Assembly: GCF_030295745.1 (NCBI RefSeq)
Contig: NZ_AP027291.1
Location: forward strand, 868,001 to 932,000
Source: Mycolicibacterium sp. TUM20985
Lineage (GTDB): Bacteria; Actinomycetota; Actinomycetes; Mycobacteriales; Mycobacteriaceae
Direction: 5' to 3'
DNA: 64,000 bases
Of this stretch, positions 8,903 through 15,866 are shown piece after piece. A model generated the notes under the pieces. It was given only the letters and a program-made list of their open reading frames with translations. It was not told the origin of the DNA and searched no databases. The translations under genes and the position numbers were made by a program. Position 1 is the first letter of the stretch; each line of letters opens with the position of its first letter.

Positions 8903-9321
8903 GCGGACTCCCGGCCTGAGTTAGACGCCGCTGACGGCTTGCCCGGCGCCTTCATGTCCGTGGCTCGGAACGACCATGCGATCCGCGAGAAGTCACCCGA
9001 CTTTTCGATGTATGGCAGGGCCGTCAGTCCCTCGAAAATCACAGGGGTGAAGGGTGTTCCGCTGGAATTGGTGGGTGCAATGGGTTGCACTGACGCGGCG
9101 AACTTCACCGTCACCGTGCGACTGCGCTTCGGTGCTGTCGGGTCCCCGTCGAGCACTTCGACCTGCCACATTGGTATGCCCGTGTCGCGGTCTCTTGCCT
9201 GTACGCGGTTCTCGCCCGAGGACTTGTCGAAGTCGATCATCGGCGTCACCTCTGACACGACGAACGCACCGCATGAAAACACCTGTTCGTGCCCGATCTG
9301 GAGCCATCTAGGGATGGACAT
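8899..9321 (-). CDS. Hypothetical protein upstream of the translocase
   Basis: A 140-aa protein, the first gene of the transfer/integration operon. It is mostly beta-strand in character (FSCGAFVVSEV, then GIPMWQVEVLDG and SRTVTVKFAA), with an acidic-basic disordered tail rich in Ser, Ala and Gly. The VEVLDG-TVTVK layout recalls YdcP/DUF961-like small proteins of other conjugative elements, but this is a loose resemblance. The gene overlaps the translocase start by 4 bp. Paired operator-like sites lie 25-55 bp upstream of its ATG, so it is probably the first gene repressed by the GntR protein. Confidence 0.7.
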   Translation of the reverse strand: MSIPRWLQIGHEQVFSCGAFVVSEVTPMIDFDKSSGENRVQARDRDTGIPMWQVEVLDGDPTAPKRSRTVTVKFAASVQPIAPTNSSGTPFTPVIFEGLTALPYIEKSGDFSRIAWSFRATDMKAPGKPSAASNSGRESA

Positions 9322-9345
9322 AGTGAGAGCCTTTCGAGTAATGGA

Positions 9346-9374
9346 CTAGATGACTATTTAACCTAGTCGTCTAG
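9346..9374. promoter_or_regulatory. Tandem operator-like CTAG sites upstream of the transfer operon
   Basis: Two sites of the form CTAG-N4-CTAG: CTAG-ATGA-CTAT (9346-9357) and CTAG-TCGT-CTAG (9363-9374). The same 12-bp pattern occurs again on the other side of the gntR gene at 10223-10234. CTAG is rare in G+C-rich DNA, so three clustered matches flanking a GntR gene are best read as its binding sites. Confidence 0.65.
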
Positions 9375-9420
9375 AGGAGTTAGTCAAGCCCTTGGCGCGG
9401 TTTTATCGATTGGCGAAGTC

Positions 9421-10200
9421 TCAGAGCGCTGAAAAGTCGTATTCGAGCAGGTAGGCGGATGCGACCTTCACGGTGTCGCACACTTCGACGGCGACATCGT
9501 TGGTGTCGTATGCCGTCCGGACCACTGTCAGAACGGGAGCGCCTGCCGGGAGTTGCAGCGCACGGCGTTCTTCAGGCGAAGGCATTCGCGCGCCGACTTC
9601 CTCGGTGAATCGGGCGAGCTTATGGCCGGCCTCTTCGAGTCTTGCGTAGATGCCGCCAGGACCGGTGTCGACTTGTTCGATCTTGGTGCCCTGCGCGAAC
9701 TCGGCAGGAATGTAGGAAATTGCAGTCTCGACCGGCCGGTCATTAGCGAGGTAGCGCCGTGATCGCACGATGACATCGTCGTCTTCAGTTAGTCGAAGGC
9801 GTTCTGCAACAGTCGAATTTGGCTTGTCGCGCGTCACGGTGACGGTGTCGACTTGTGGTGCGTAGCCGAATTTTTCCGCCTCGACAGTGAACGCGGCCTT
9901 GCCGCTGTCACGATGTCGCCGCGCGAACCGATCAGATGCGACGCGCCGAATTGGGGCCGCGGGGCGAACGAACACTCCGCGGCCATGCTCGGCGTTCGCC
10001 AGCCCCTCCGAACGCAGCTCCTGCACGGCCTGGCGGACTGTCATCCGGGCGACCCCAAAGTGCTCGATCAATGCTGACTCAGACGGCAGTCGTTCGCCTG
10101 CGGACAATTGACCAGAGCTGATCGCTTCGCGCAACATGCCCGCAATCTGGCGATAGGGCGGCTTGTCGTCCGCCCGGTCGATCTGGCCGAGTTGCAGCAC
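9421..10200 (-). CDS. GntR/HutC-family repressor (KorSA-like)
   Basis: A 259-aa protein with an N-terminal winged helix (residues about 14-80; RLPSESALIEHFGVARMTVR) and a UTRA ligand-binding domain (about 100-250; SRRYLANDRPVETAISYIP), so it is of the HutC subfamily. The start is GTG with GGAAGG upstream. In pSAM2 the GntR protein KorSA represses the replication/transfer activator and keeps the element integrated. The matching CTAG-N4-CTAG sites before the transfer operon and before its own start/nudix gene support the same role and autoregulation. The small-molecule ligand of the UTRA domain is not predictable. Confidence 0.88.
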   Translation of the reverse strand: MLQLGQIDRADDKPPYRQIAGMLREAISSGQLSAGERLPSESALIEHFGVARMTVRQAVQELRSEGLANAEHGRGVFVRPAAPIRRVASDRFARRHRDSGKAAFTVEAEKFGYAPQVDTVTVTRDKPNSTVAERLRLTEDDDVIVRSRRYLANDRPVETAISYIPAEFAQGTKIEQVDTGPGGIYARLEEAGHKLARFTEEVGARMPSPEERRALQLPAGAPVLTVVRTAYDTNDVAVEVCDTVKVASAYLLEYDFSAL

Positions 10201-10222
10201 CTAGGAGCCTTCCGTTGCTTGT

Positions 10223-10239
10223 CTAGGCGACTAGTCTAG
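10223..10239. promoter_or_regulatory. Operator-like CTAG site between gntR and nudix genes
   Basis: CTAG-GCGA-CTAG (10223-10234) is followed at once by another CTAG half (10236-10239). It lies in the divergent promoter region of gntR and the Nudix gene and has the same pattern as the sites at 9346-9374. Confidence 0.62.
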
Positions 10240-10281
10240 GGAAACGACACGTCCCCTGTCACTACCGGGAACCCCTACAGC

Positions 10282-10728
10282 ATGGAGTTTCGCATGGGCA
10301 CTACGCCGAAACACTCGGTCAGCGTCGCCGGCATTGTGATCCGCGACGACGGCCGGGTCCTGGTCATCAAGCGCGACGACAACGGCCATTGGGAGGCGCC
10401 CGGCGGCGTCCTGGAGCTAGATGAATCCTTCGAGGCGGGCGTCCGGCGCGAGGTGCTGGAAGAAACGGGCCTCGAGGTTACAGTCGAGCGGCTCACCGGC
10501 GTCTACAAGAACCTCACCCACGGAATCGTGGCGTTGGTCTACCGCTGTCGGCTGGCCGGGGGTGAGCCGCATGCAACTGAAGAAGCGCGTGAAATCCGTT
10601 GGATGACAACGGAAGAAGTGCAATCGGCAATGACGGCGGCGTTCGGGGTGCGCGTCTTGGATGCGTTCGAGGAAGTGCCCAAGTCGCGGGCGCATGATGG
10701 CGTTAATCTTGTTTTGGCTAAGCAGTAG
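10282..10728 (+). CDS. Nudix hydrolase (position of pSAM2 Pif)
   Basis: A 148-aa single-domain protein with an intact Nudix box: the G-x5-E part (GGVLELDE) then REVLEETGL about residues 45-68, with the catalytic REVLEE residues present. Such enzymes cleave nucleoside diphosphates linked to another group. In pSAM2 the Nudix-motif protein Pif prevents redundant transfer into cells already carrying the element. The location beside a GntR repressor gene in a similar element makes a Pif-like role plausible. A second ATG lies 4 codons downstream (10294). It is convergent with the next gene, 31 bp apart, without an obvious terminator. Confidence 0.88.
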   Translation: MEFRMGTTPKHSVSVAGIVIRDDGRVLVIKRDDNGHWEAPGGVLELDESFEAGVRREVLEETGLEVTVERLTGVYKNLTHGIVALVYRCRLAGGEPHATEEAREIRWMTTEEVQSAMTAAFGVRVLDAFEEVPKSRAHDGVNLVLAKQ

Positions 10729-10759
10729 GTTCGCGCCCCGTACTTCTCTCCACGGCGTA

Positions 10760-11362
10760 TTAGTGCTTCCAGTCCGCGGGGCGGCCCATGATGCCGCGAT
10801 CGAGCCCCTCGAGCCATGTGACGGCGGCGGCGGCGAGTTCGGAGGGGAATCTGCAACGATGCCCACGTCCGCTGTGCACCAGATCTACACCGAAGTCGTG
10901 CCGCAGGTGGGCTGGCACATCGATCCCATCGCCACCGTAGTAAGTGAAGTGTGATGCGATCAGAACCGCGTTAACTGAGGTGTCTGTTGCGATATGTCCG
11001 GGGTTTGGAACGCCGCCGTCAAGGCTGTGCCGTGAGTCTGCCTGCAGCCATGACCCGTCGCTGGCGTGATGGTAGATGTTGTCGCCGTATGCGCGCTTCA
11101 TAGCGCCTCGGTCTGTCGGAATCTTGCGGCTGAACCGGGTGTCCTTCCAGTAGTCGTCGAAACTCAAGATCTCGTCGACGCGCATGGCGTACACGAGCTT
11201 TCCGGCTAACTTCTTCTGCGCCGAGCCAGTACCGACAACCCAGTCGCCGACCGTTGCGGCACGTCGGATGTCCGGTTTGCAGGTCGCGACCGTACACCAA
11301 CCCTCGAATGGGTTAGGGGCGAACGCGAAGTCGTGGCGGACGACGTAGCTGAATAGGCGCAC
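10760..11362 (-). CDS. Nmad2-family protein (nucleotide modification-associated domain 2)
   Basis: Product of 200 aa. The GTG at 11362 sits 8 bp after the stop of the TIR gene and leads directly into the family start VRLFSYVVRHDFAFAPNPF; a longer frame upstream overlaps the TIR gene and looks non-native. The conserved blocks CTVATCKPDIRR, VGDWVVGTGSA, LVYAMRVDEILSFDDYW, GDNIYH and HFTYYGG match the Nmad2 family as I remember it. That family was named for its co-occurrence with phage-type DNA base modification genes; its activity is unknown. It is translated after the ThsB-like TIR gene in a two-gene unit. It may recognise modified nucleotides or respond to a TIR-made signal. Both ideas are inference. 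Confidence 0.78.
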   Translation of the reverse strand: MRLFSYVVRHDFAFAPNPFEGWCTVATCKPDIRRAATVGDWVVGTGSAQKKLAGKLVYAMRVDEILSFDDYWKDTRFSRKIPTDRGAMKRAYGDNIYHHASDGSWLQADSRHSLDGGVPNPGHIATDTSVNAVLIASHFTYYGGDGIDVPAHLRHDFGVDLVHSGRGHRCRFPSELAAAAVTWLEGLDRGIMGRPADWKH

Positions 11363-11370
11363 AGTCGTTA

Positions 11371-11838
11371 CTAGCAGGCGAGCCGTTTGATCGATCGGGG
11401 CGGCACTGTCGCGCCGTCGGGCCCCTGCCAGTTGTCTGCGCCATTCAGTGCTTCGATGATTGCCTTGCTGTTCCAACCGACGACGGCGTCGGCGTACTCA
11501 TCGAGCTCTGGCGGCATGTCGGCACCTGTCGAGCCTGGTGTCCACACTCCGATGATGCGCTTGTCGGGAAAGCGGTTCGCGTACTCGATCTCCCAACTGA
11601 CCCATTCGTGATTCTTGGTGTCCGGCGAGATCATCACGATGACTTTCCCGGCCCACTGAATGCGGTCGGCAAGGATCTGCTTGATGTAGGACTCTGCATT
11701 TGCATTGTTGGGTATATCGCTTGTGATAGATGAATCCCGGATATTGGCCCCGTTCGCAGAAAGCAGATCCTTTAGCTGGCCTACAAGGGCATCGTCCTCG
11801 TGGCGGTGGCTGATGAACGCGTTGTGCTGATCGGCCAT
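11371..11838 (-). CDS. TIR-like (ThsB-type) protein
   Basis: A 155-aa single-domain protein: FISHRHEDDALVGQL at the N-terminus (strand A and helix), KVIVMISPDTKNHEWVSWEIE in the middle with a Trp-x-x-Trp-Glu motif where TIR NADases carry the catalytic Glu (Glu83), then RIIGVWTPGS. This is the MTH538/ThsB-like TIR branch that in Thoeris systems makes a cyclic ADP-ribose-type signal from NAD+. The ATG has an excellent ribosome site (AAGGAGGT). There is no SIR2-type ThsA next to it. Instead an Nmad2 gene follows and a TIR+SLOG pair is divergent. Confidence 0.82.
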   Translation of the reverse strand: MADQHNAFISHRHEDDALVGQLKDLLSANGANIRDSSITSDIPNNANAESYIKQILADRIQWAGKVIVMISPDTKNHEWVSWEIEYANRFPDKRIIGVWTPGSTGADMPPELDEYADAVVGWNSKAIIEALNGADNWQGPDGATVPPRSIKRLAC

Positions 11839-11928
11839 GAGGCACCTCCTTCGAGTTCAAGAGTACGGCCGACCTCTGACAACTCTCGGTCCTCCAAGTG
11901 CGTCGGTCCGGTCCCATAGGCTTTGGAC

Positions 11929-13143
11929 ATGCCAGTGCCTCCGATCCTTGACGTCTACGTTGTGTGGCACCCAGGGGACCCGGTGGGTCAGGACGTCTTT
12001 CGTCGACTGCATAGCCATTTCCATTCCGAGGCGTACTCCGGCCTCGCGGGCGGGGCAGTCGAGGTGTACGGGCGGAGTGTCGCTTGGGAATCGGGTGGAT
12101 CTGCCCCACGGCCCTTGCCGCTGCCTGGAGGCACTTCCGAGGTTATACAACCTGCACAGTTTGCGGCAGTCATTCCGGTGTTGGGTCCTGCCCTCAGGGG
12201 CGCGGTGCAGGCTGACACGACTTGGGCTGATTACATCAGGGCCTGCGTTGATAGCCGGGGGTCTGCGATCGTCGTGCTCCCAGTAATCGCGCCTGGCGGC
12301 GTCAACTTGGATAGCTCGGTGCTTGGAGCGGCACTGTCCTCCACCATGCGGCTCCCCGACGAATCAGTCAGTGTTCCAGGGCTGCTCGAACGGAGTGTGG
12401 CCCAGGCCATCGCTCAATTGGCCGAAGGATCGGCGAGCAGGATTAAGGTCTTCGTGAGCCACACAAAGCACAACTCGTCGGGAGAAGGCGGCTTCGATCC
12501 GCCCGTTTTCGAGCAAGTCCGCACGGCAATCGCGAACAGCAAGCTCGCGGACTTCTTCGATGCTCATGACCTTCAACCGGGAAGCGACTGGGCGGCCGAC
12601 TTGAAGCATGAAGCCGGGTCGTCCGCCCTGCTCATGGTCCGCACCGACAGGTACGCGAGTCGGGAGTGGACCCAGCGGGAGGTGCTTGAAGCCAAGCGCC
12701 ATGATGTGCCCATCGTCGCCCTTATTGCACTTGTCGACGGGGAGGCTCGTGGCTCTTTCCTGATGGATCACCTTCCGACGGTGCCCTTTGCGCGCGATGA
12801 CTCGGGCACGTCAATTGACAAGGCTCTCGACAGGCTCGTCGACGAAGTTCTCAAGCGAGCGTTATGGACGGCGCAATCCTCGTACATCGGTGCGCAGGGG
12901 TTCGACTGGTTGCCGGTACATGCGCCGGAGCCGGTGACGACCGTCGAGTGGCTAGCACGGCACAAGGCCGAGGATGCTCACGACGAGCACCTGCTGATCA
13001 TGCACCCCGATCCGCCATTGGGTCCGGACGAGCGGGCTGTAGTTGACGAGATGTGCGCAGTCGCTGGATTTGAAGGACGCGTCGACGTCCTGACTCCGAG
13101 AACGTTCGCGATCCGTGGTGGTGAGGTGTCGTATGGCCAATGA
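11929..13143 (+). CDS. TIR-domain protein with N-terminal TIR-like region
   Basis: About 404 aa from the ATG at 11929 (a TTG lies two codons upstream). The C-terminal half, about 172-300, is a TIR domain: KVFVSHTKHNSSGEGGFDPP, then FFDAHDLQPGSDW, then SREWTQREVLEAKRHDVPIVAL, keeping a Glu (Glu251) at the NADase position. Residues about 5-125 (LDVYVVWHPGD, QDVFRRL, WADYIRACVDSRGSAIVVLPV) look like a diverged second TIR-type fold without an obvious catalytic Glu. The C-terminal 100 residues are uncharacterised. The gene is divergent from the ThsB-like gene with a 90-bp gap and overlaps the SLOG gene by 11 bp. Probable NAD+-using signal maker or effector. Confidence 0.78.
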   Translation: MPVPPILDVYVVWHPGDPVGQDVFRRLHSHFHSEAYSGLAGGAVEVYGRSVAWESGGSAPRPLPLPGGTSEVIQPAQFAAVIPVLGPALRGAVQADTTWADYIRACVDSRGSAIVVLPVIAPGGVNLDSSVLGAALSSTMRLPDESVSVPGLLERSVAQAIAQLAEGSASRIKVFVSHTKHNSSGEGGFDPPVFEQVRTAIANSKLADFFDAHDLQPGSDWAADLKHEAGSSALLMVRTDRYASREWTQREVLEAKRHDVPIVALIALVDGEARGSFLMDHLPTVPFARDDSGTSIDKALDRLVDEVLKRALWTAQSSYIGAQGFDWLPVHAPEPVTTVEWLARHKAEDAHDEHLLIMHPDPPLGPDERAVVDEMCAVAGFEGRVDVLTPRTFAIRGGEVSYGQ

Positions 13144-13957
13144 TCCAAAGCTCGTCGCCCGAAATGCGCTGAGAGGCAAACGTATTGCACTCTCGGTCTC
13201 CGAGAGCGACGACCTCGTTCGCCTCGGCCTTGGCAGTGCGCACCTTGAACTCGCTGTCGCCGAGCTGACGCGGGCGATTGTATTGGCCGGAGGCGTTGTC
13301 GTGTACGGCGGCCGAATCGGATGGGGCTTCACCAGCATCGTGCTTGACGAGGCTGAGCGCTACGGGTCTCCCGGAGGCGCGTTTGACCACTACGTTCCGT
13401 ACACCGAGCATTTTGGAGTTGCTCAGGCCGACCTGGAAGCGTACGCGATCGGGCTGAGCGTCAAGGCGCGTGTTTGGCTCATCGATGCGACTGGTGCGGC
13501 ACGCGAAGTCGCGGATGCCTCTGACGACAGCTTCGCTCGCGGTGAAGTCGATCCGAGCGACGCATTGACGGCAATGCGCAAAGTCACGTCTGAGGTCAGT
13601 GATGCTCGTGTGGTGTTAGGTGGGAAAGTCGCGGGATTCGCTGGGAGGTCACCCGGTGTGGCGGAAGAGGCTGCATTGACGGCGGCGAACGAAAAGCCGC
13701 TCTACATTGCCGGGGGTTTCGGGGGAGCAGCAACTCTTTTCGGACGCCTAGCCCATCCTGACCTGTACAGGTGGTTACCTGGTGAGCTCCCGGCAGGCGT
13801 CACGCCCGAGGTCGAGGCCTCCGTATCCGATCTCCTGCCGGACCAGTTCGTCGAAGACGGTTTGACGACCGATGACCGTGCACTGCTTGCCCAGACCAAC
13901 CGTCCGGCTGACGTGGCAACTCTGTCGATATTGGGATTGTCGAAACTGAGCGGCTAG
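13133..13957 (+). CDS. SLOG/LOG-superfamily (Rossmannoid) nucleotide-sensor protein
   Basis: 274 aa from the ATG at 13133, which has GGTGAGG before it. Family marks are KRIALSVSESDDLVRLGL (about 16-33), GGVVVYGGRIGWGFT (53-67), VVLGGKVAGFAGRSPGVAEEA and PLYIAGGFGGAATLF. These Gly-rich loops are those of SLOG domains, which bind or cleave nucleotide-derived ligands; in Thoeris ThsA and in TRPM channels the related domain senses ADP-ribose derivatives. Here the SLOG domain is a separate protein, co-translated with a TIR protein. I infer that it binds the product of one or both TIR proteins. The C-terminal about 70 residues have no recognised domain. Confidence 0.75.
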   Translation: MANDPKLVARNALRGKRIALSVSESDDLVRLGLGSAHLELAVAELTRAIVLAGGVVVYGGRIGWGFTSIVLDEAERYGSPGGAFDHYVPYTEHFGVAQADLEAYAIGLSVKARVWLIDATGAAREVADASDDSFARGEVDPSDALTAMRKVTSEVSDARVVLGGKVAGFAGRSPGVAEEAALTAANEKPLYIAGGFGGAATLFGRLAHPDLYRWLPGELPAGVTPEVEASVSDLLPDQFVEDGLTTDDRALLAQTNRPADVATLSILGLSKLSG

Positions 13958-14841
13958 GCCGAGGTCTCCGGCTTCTTGGGCATGAATGCCAGTTGGCCGG
14001 CATCGGCATCGAACACTACGAAGCCGCCATCGTGAGCCAGCAGATCGCGAAACACTCTAAAGCCGGCGAGGATCGCGCGTTCCCAGTCGGCACCAGTTCT
14101 ATCGGCGATTTCGAAGTTAGCCGAGACACTGCCAATGGCTCGTATAACTGACTGGTCGACGTGTTCGATGCCGTCGAGGAGTCCGTGCTCCGCGCCGTAG
14201 GCGAAGGCAAGAGCCGAAATGCCTTCCTCCAGCACGACCGCGCGGCCGCCGTCCTGGTTCTCATTGACGAGCTGATCGCTCCGGCGTTTACGGTCGAGTA
14301 GGGCGCGTGTCAATGGTGACCAGCCGAGGAACGTGGCAAAGGCAAGATGGAATATGTCGTGGAACCGGTAGCCGTCGGGCGAATCGGATGCATCAGTGAG
14401 TCGATCGCCGACTTTGGCGCCATTGAAGAACAAGTCAGCGGATGGGCGAGAAACTTCGGTGTTGGGCACGGCTCGGAACTCGTACACACCTGAGCGCGGA
14501 AGTCGTTCTTCCTCAGTGAAATTCGCATCGAACGGTGAAGCGGAGCCAGGAATCCAGCGTGCCCGAGTCTTGACCAGGTTGGCTGCCGCTATGTCAGCGA
14601 GTCGGAGATCCAGACGGTCGGCGATGGCAGCCAGGTACCAGAGCACGTCGCCGAGTTCCTCGGCCATACGCTCTCGCCAGGCACCGCGTGCATCACCATC
14701 GCGAAGGTGTTTCTTGTACTCAGAAGCCACCGAGCCCGCCTCACCTGCGAGGCCGAGGAGGTGGATGACGGTGTCTTCAATCTCCCGCTTCGATCGGACG
14801 TCGGTTTCCAAGGCTGCTGCTTGGTAATCGTTCAGCTCCAT
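13954..14841 (-). CDS. MazG-like nucleotide pyrophosphohydrolase with MazG_C-type C-terminal domain
   Basis: A 295-aa protein. The N-terminal third is an all-alpha NTP pyrophosphatase: GLAGEAGSVASEYKKHL and MAEELGDVLWYLAAIADRL give the E-x-x-E...E-x-x-D metal set. The C-terminal part (DGYRFHDIFHLAFATFLGWSP, LEEGISALAFAYGAEHGLLD) matches the MazG C-terminal domain described together with phage-type DNA base hypermodification genes. Such enzymes remove chosen dNTPs, either to clean the pool or to force a modified base into DNA. Its start overlaps the preceding gene by 10 bp and its stop overlaps the convergent SLOG gene by 4 bp. Confidence 0.82.
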   Translation of the reverse strand: MELNDYQAAALETDVRSKREIEDTVIHLLGLAGEAGSVASEYKKHLRDGDARGAWRERMAEELGDVLWYLAAIADRLDLRLADIAAANLVKTRARWIPGSASPFDANFTEEERLPRSGVYEFRAVPNTEVSRPSADLFFNGAKVGDRLTDASDSPDGYRFHDIFHLAFATFLGWSPLTRALLDRKRRSDQLVNENQDGGRAVVLEEGISALAFAYGAEHGLLDGIEHVDQSVIRAIGSVSANFEIADRTGADWERAILAGFRVFRDLLAHDGGFVVFDADAGQLAFMPKKPETSA

Positions 14842-15866
14842 GCTGGCCCCAGCCGGTGGACAGTGGTCTCATGTTGAGCAATTTGGTTGATCCCCCACTT
14901 CGGAGGGAACCACGCCGTGACGCGTTCCATGACTGGCGCGAACTTCTGCTTGATTCGGGATCGACCACTTAGACCTTGCACGTCGGGATGAGCAACGCGC
15001 GCGTACTTGTCGACCTCGCAGAATAGGTTCTGACAGTCGATGAGTTGTAGGGGTCGTCCACCCAGTCCTATGAAGTCGAGACCGAGATGCCCGAAGTGCT
15101 CGTGCTGAGCGTCAGCCATGTAACGAATGACTTCGCTCTCGATGCCGTGGGCCCCCGCGCCAAAGCACTTGCGGATTCCGTCGCGGGCTCCTGGTCCTGC
15201 GACGACGTACTCCATCTCGTCGAAGTCGAGGAGCGTCGTGTAGTTCAGATCAATGAGCATCTGGAAGGCTAGAAAGTCCCCCATGGCGGGGTACGAGCGG
15301 ATCTCGTTGAAGGCGTGGCGCATCGAGGGTGAGCCCTGAAGCTGGGTCGGCATCTCGTCCTCCATCATCGACCGAAGGAGACGCAGGTGATTCGAGTGCT
15401 TTCGCTCGGCTCCCATTCGAGGCGGGGGAATGACATACGCCGCTGAGTACAGACGCCGGCCCCGGGCGAAGGCGTCGCTCAACAATTCGTCAATCTCGTC
15501 GAGATCGAAGCTGCTCCAACGCAATTCTCCCAACTCGTGTTCTAAAAGCTCCCAGGTACTAATCCGGTTGAAGAACTTGAATAGCAGGACGCGGAAGGTT
15601 GTCTCTTCGGCGGACTGGTCGCCCCGGTACGCGACGCGTTCGATCAAGAACTGGCTGACCCGGTCGGAGGCGCGATAGCAGTTGGTGAAGCGGAAGTTCG
15701 TGAGGATTGGATCGCTCGTCCACGGGCCGTCCTCTCCACGGAGGCGTGCCTCGTAGATCGCCTGGCGCTCGGAGGCGAATCGCCAGTATGTCTCGAACAC
15801 TGGAGTCGGCCGTAATGTGCGACCCGCGATCCTGATCGCTTCCGGGACAATGGAAGTGGTTGTCAC
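14832..15866 (-). CDS. Putative DNA base hypermodification protein (5-hmdU DNA kinase helical-domain / aGPT-Pplase-like)
   Basis: A 344-aa helical protein. ILTNFRFTNCYRASDRVSQF (about 54-73), LLFKFFNRISTWELL (94-108), FLAFQMLIDLNYTTLLD and YVVAGPGARDGIRKCF are the signatures of the helical, DNA-glycosylase-related family found in phages that phosphorylate 5-hydroxymethyl-dU in DNA or attach amino groups to thymine. No P-loop kinase domain is fused to it. It starts with GTG overlapping the HsdR stop (GTGA) and overlaps MazG by 10 bp, so it is expressed as part of the restriction operon. Whether it modifies host DNA, or recognises modified phage DNA, cannot be told from sequence. Confidence 0.7.
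   Translation of the reverse strand: MTTTSIVPEAIRIAGRTLRPTPVFETYWRFASERQAIYEARLRGEDGPWTSDPILTNFRFTNCYRASDRVSQFLIERVAYRGDQSAEETTFRVLLFKFFNRISTWELLEHELGELRWSSFDLDEIDELLSDAFARGRRLYSAAYVIPPPRMGAERKHSNHLRLLRSMMEDEMPTQLQGSPSMRHAFNEIRSYPAMGDFLAFQMLIDLNYTTLLDFDEMEYVVAGPGARDGIRKCFGAGAHGIESEVIRYMADAQHEHFGHLGLDFIGLGGRPLQLIDCQNLFCEVDKYARVAHPDVQGLSGRSRIKQKFAPVMERVTAWFPPKWGINQIAQHETTVHRLGPAWS

Noticed and set aside
10760..13957. Calling the TIR cluster a standard Thoeris system
   Set aside because: No ThsA-type SIR2-SLOG protein is present; the SLOG domain is separate and the partner on the other side is Nmad2.
13954..14841. Reading the MazG-like gene as a MazE/MazF-type toxin-antitoxin part
   Set aside because: The sequence has the all-alpha pyrophosphohydrolase E-x-x-E/E-x-x-D set, and no MazF-like neighbour exists.
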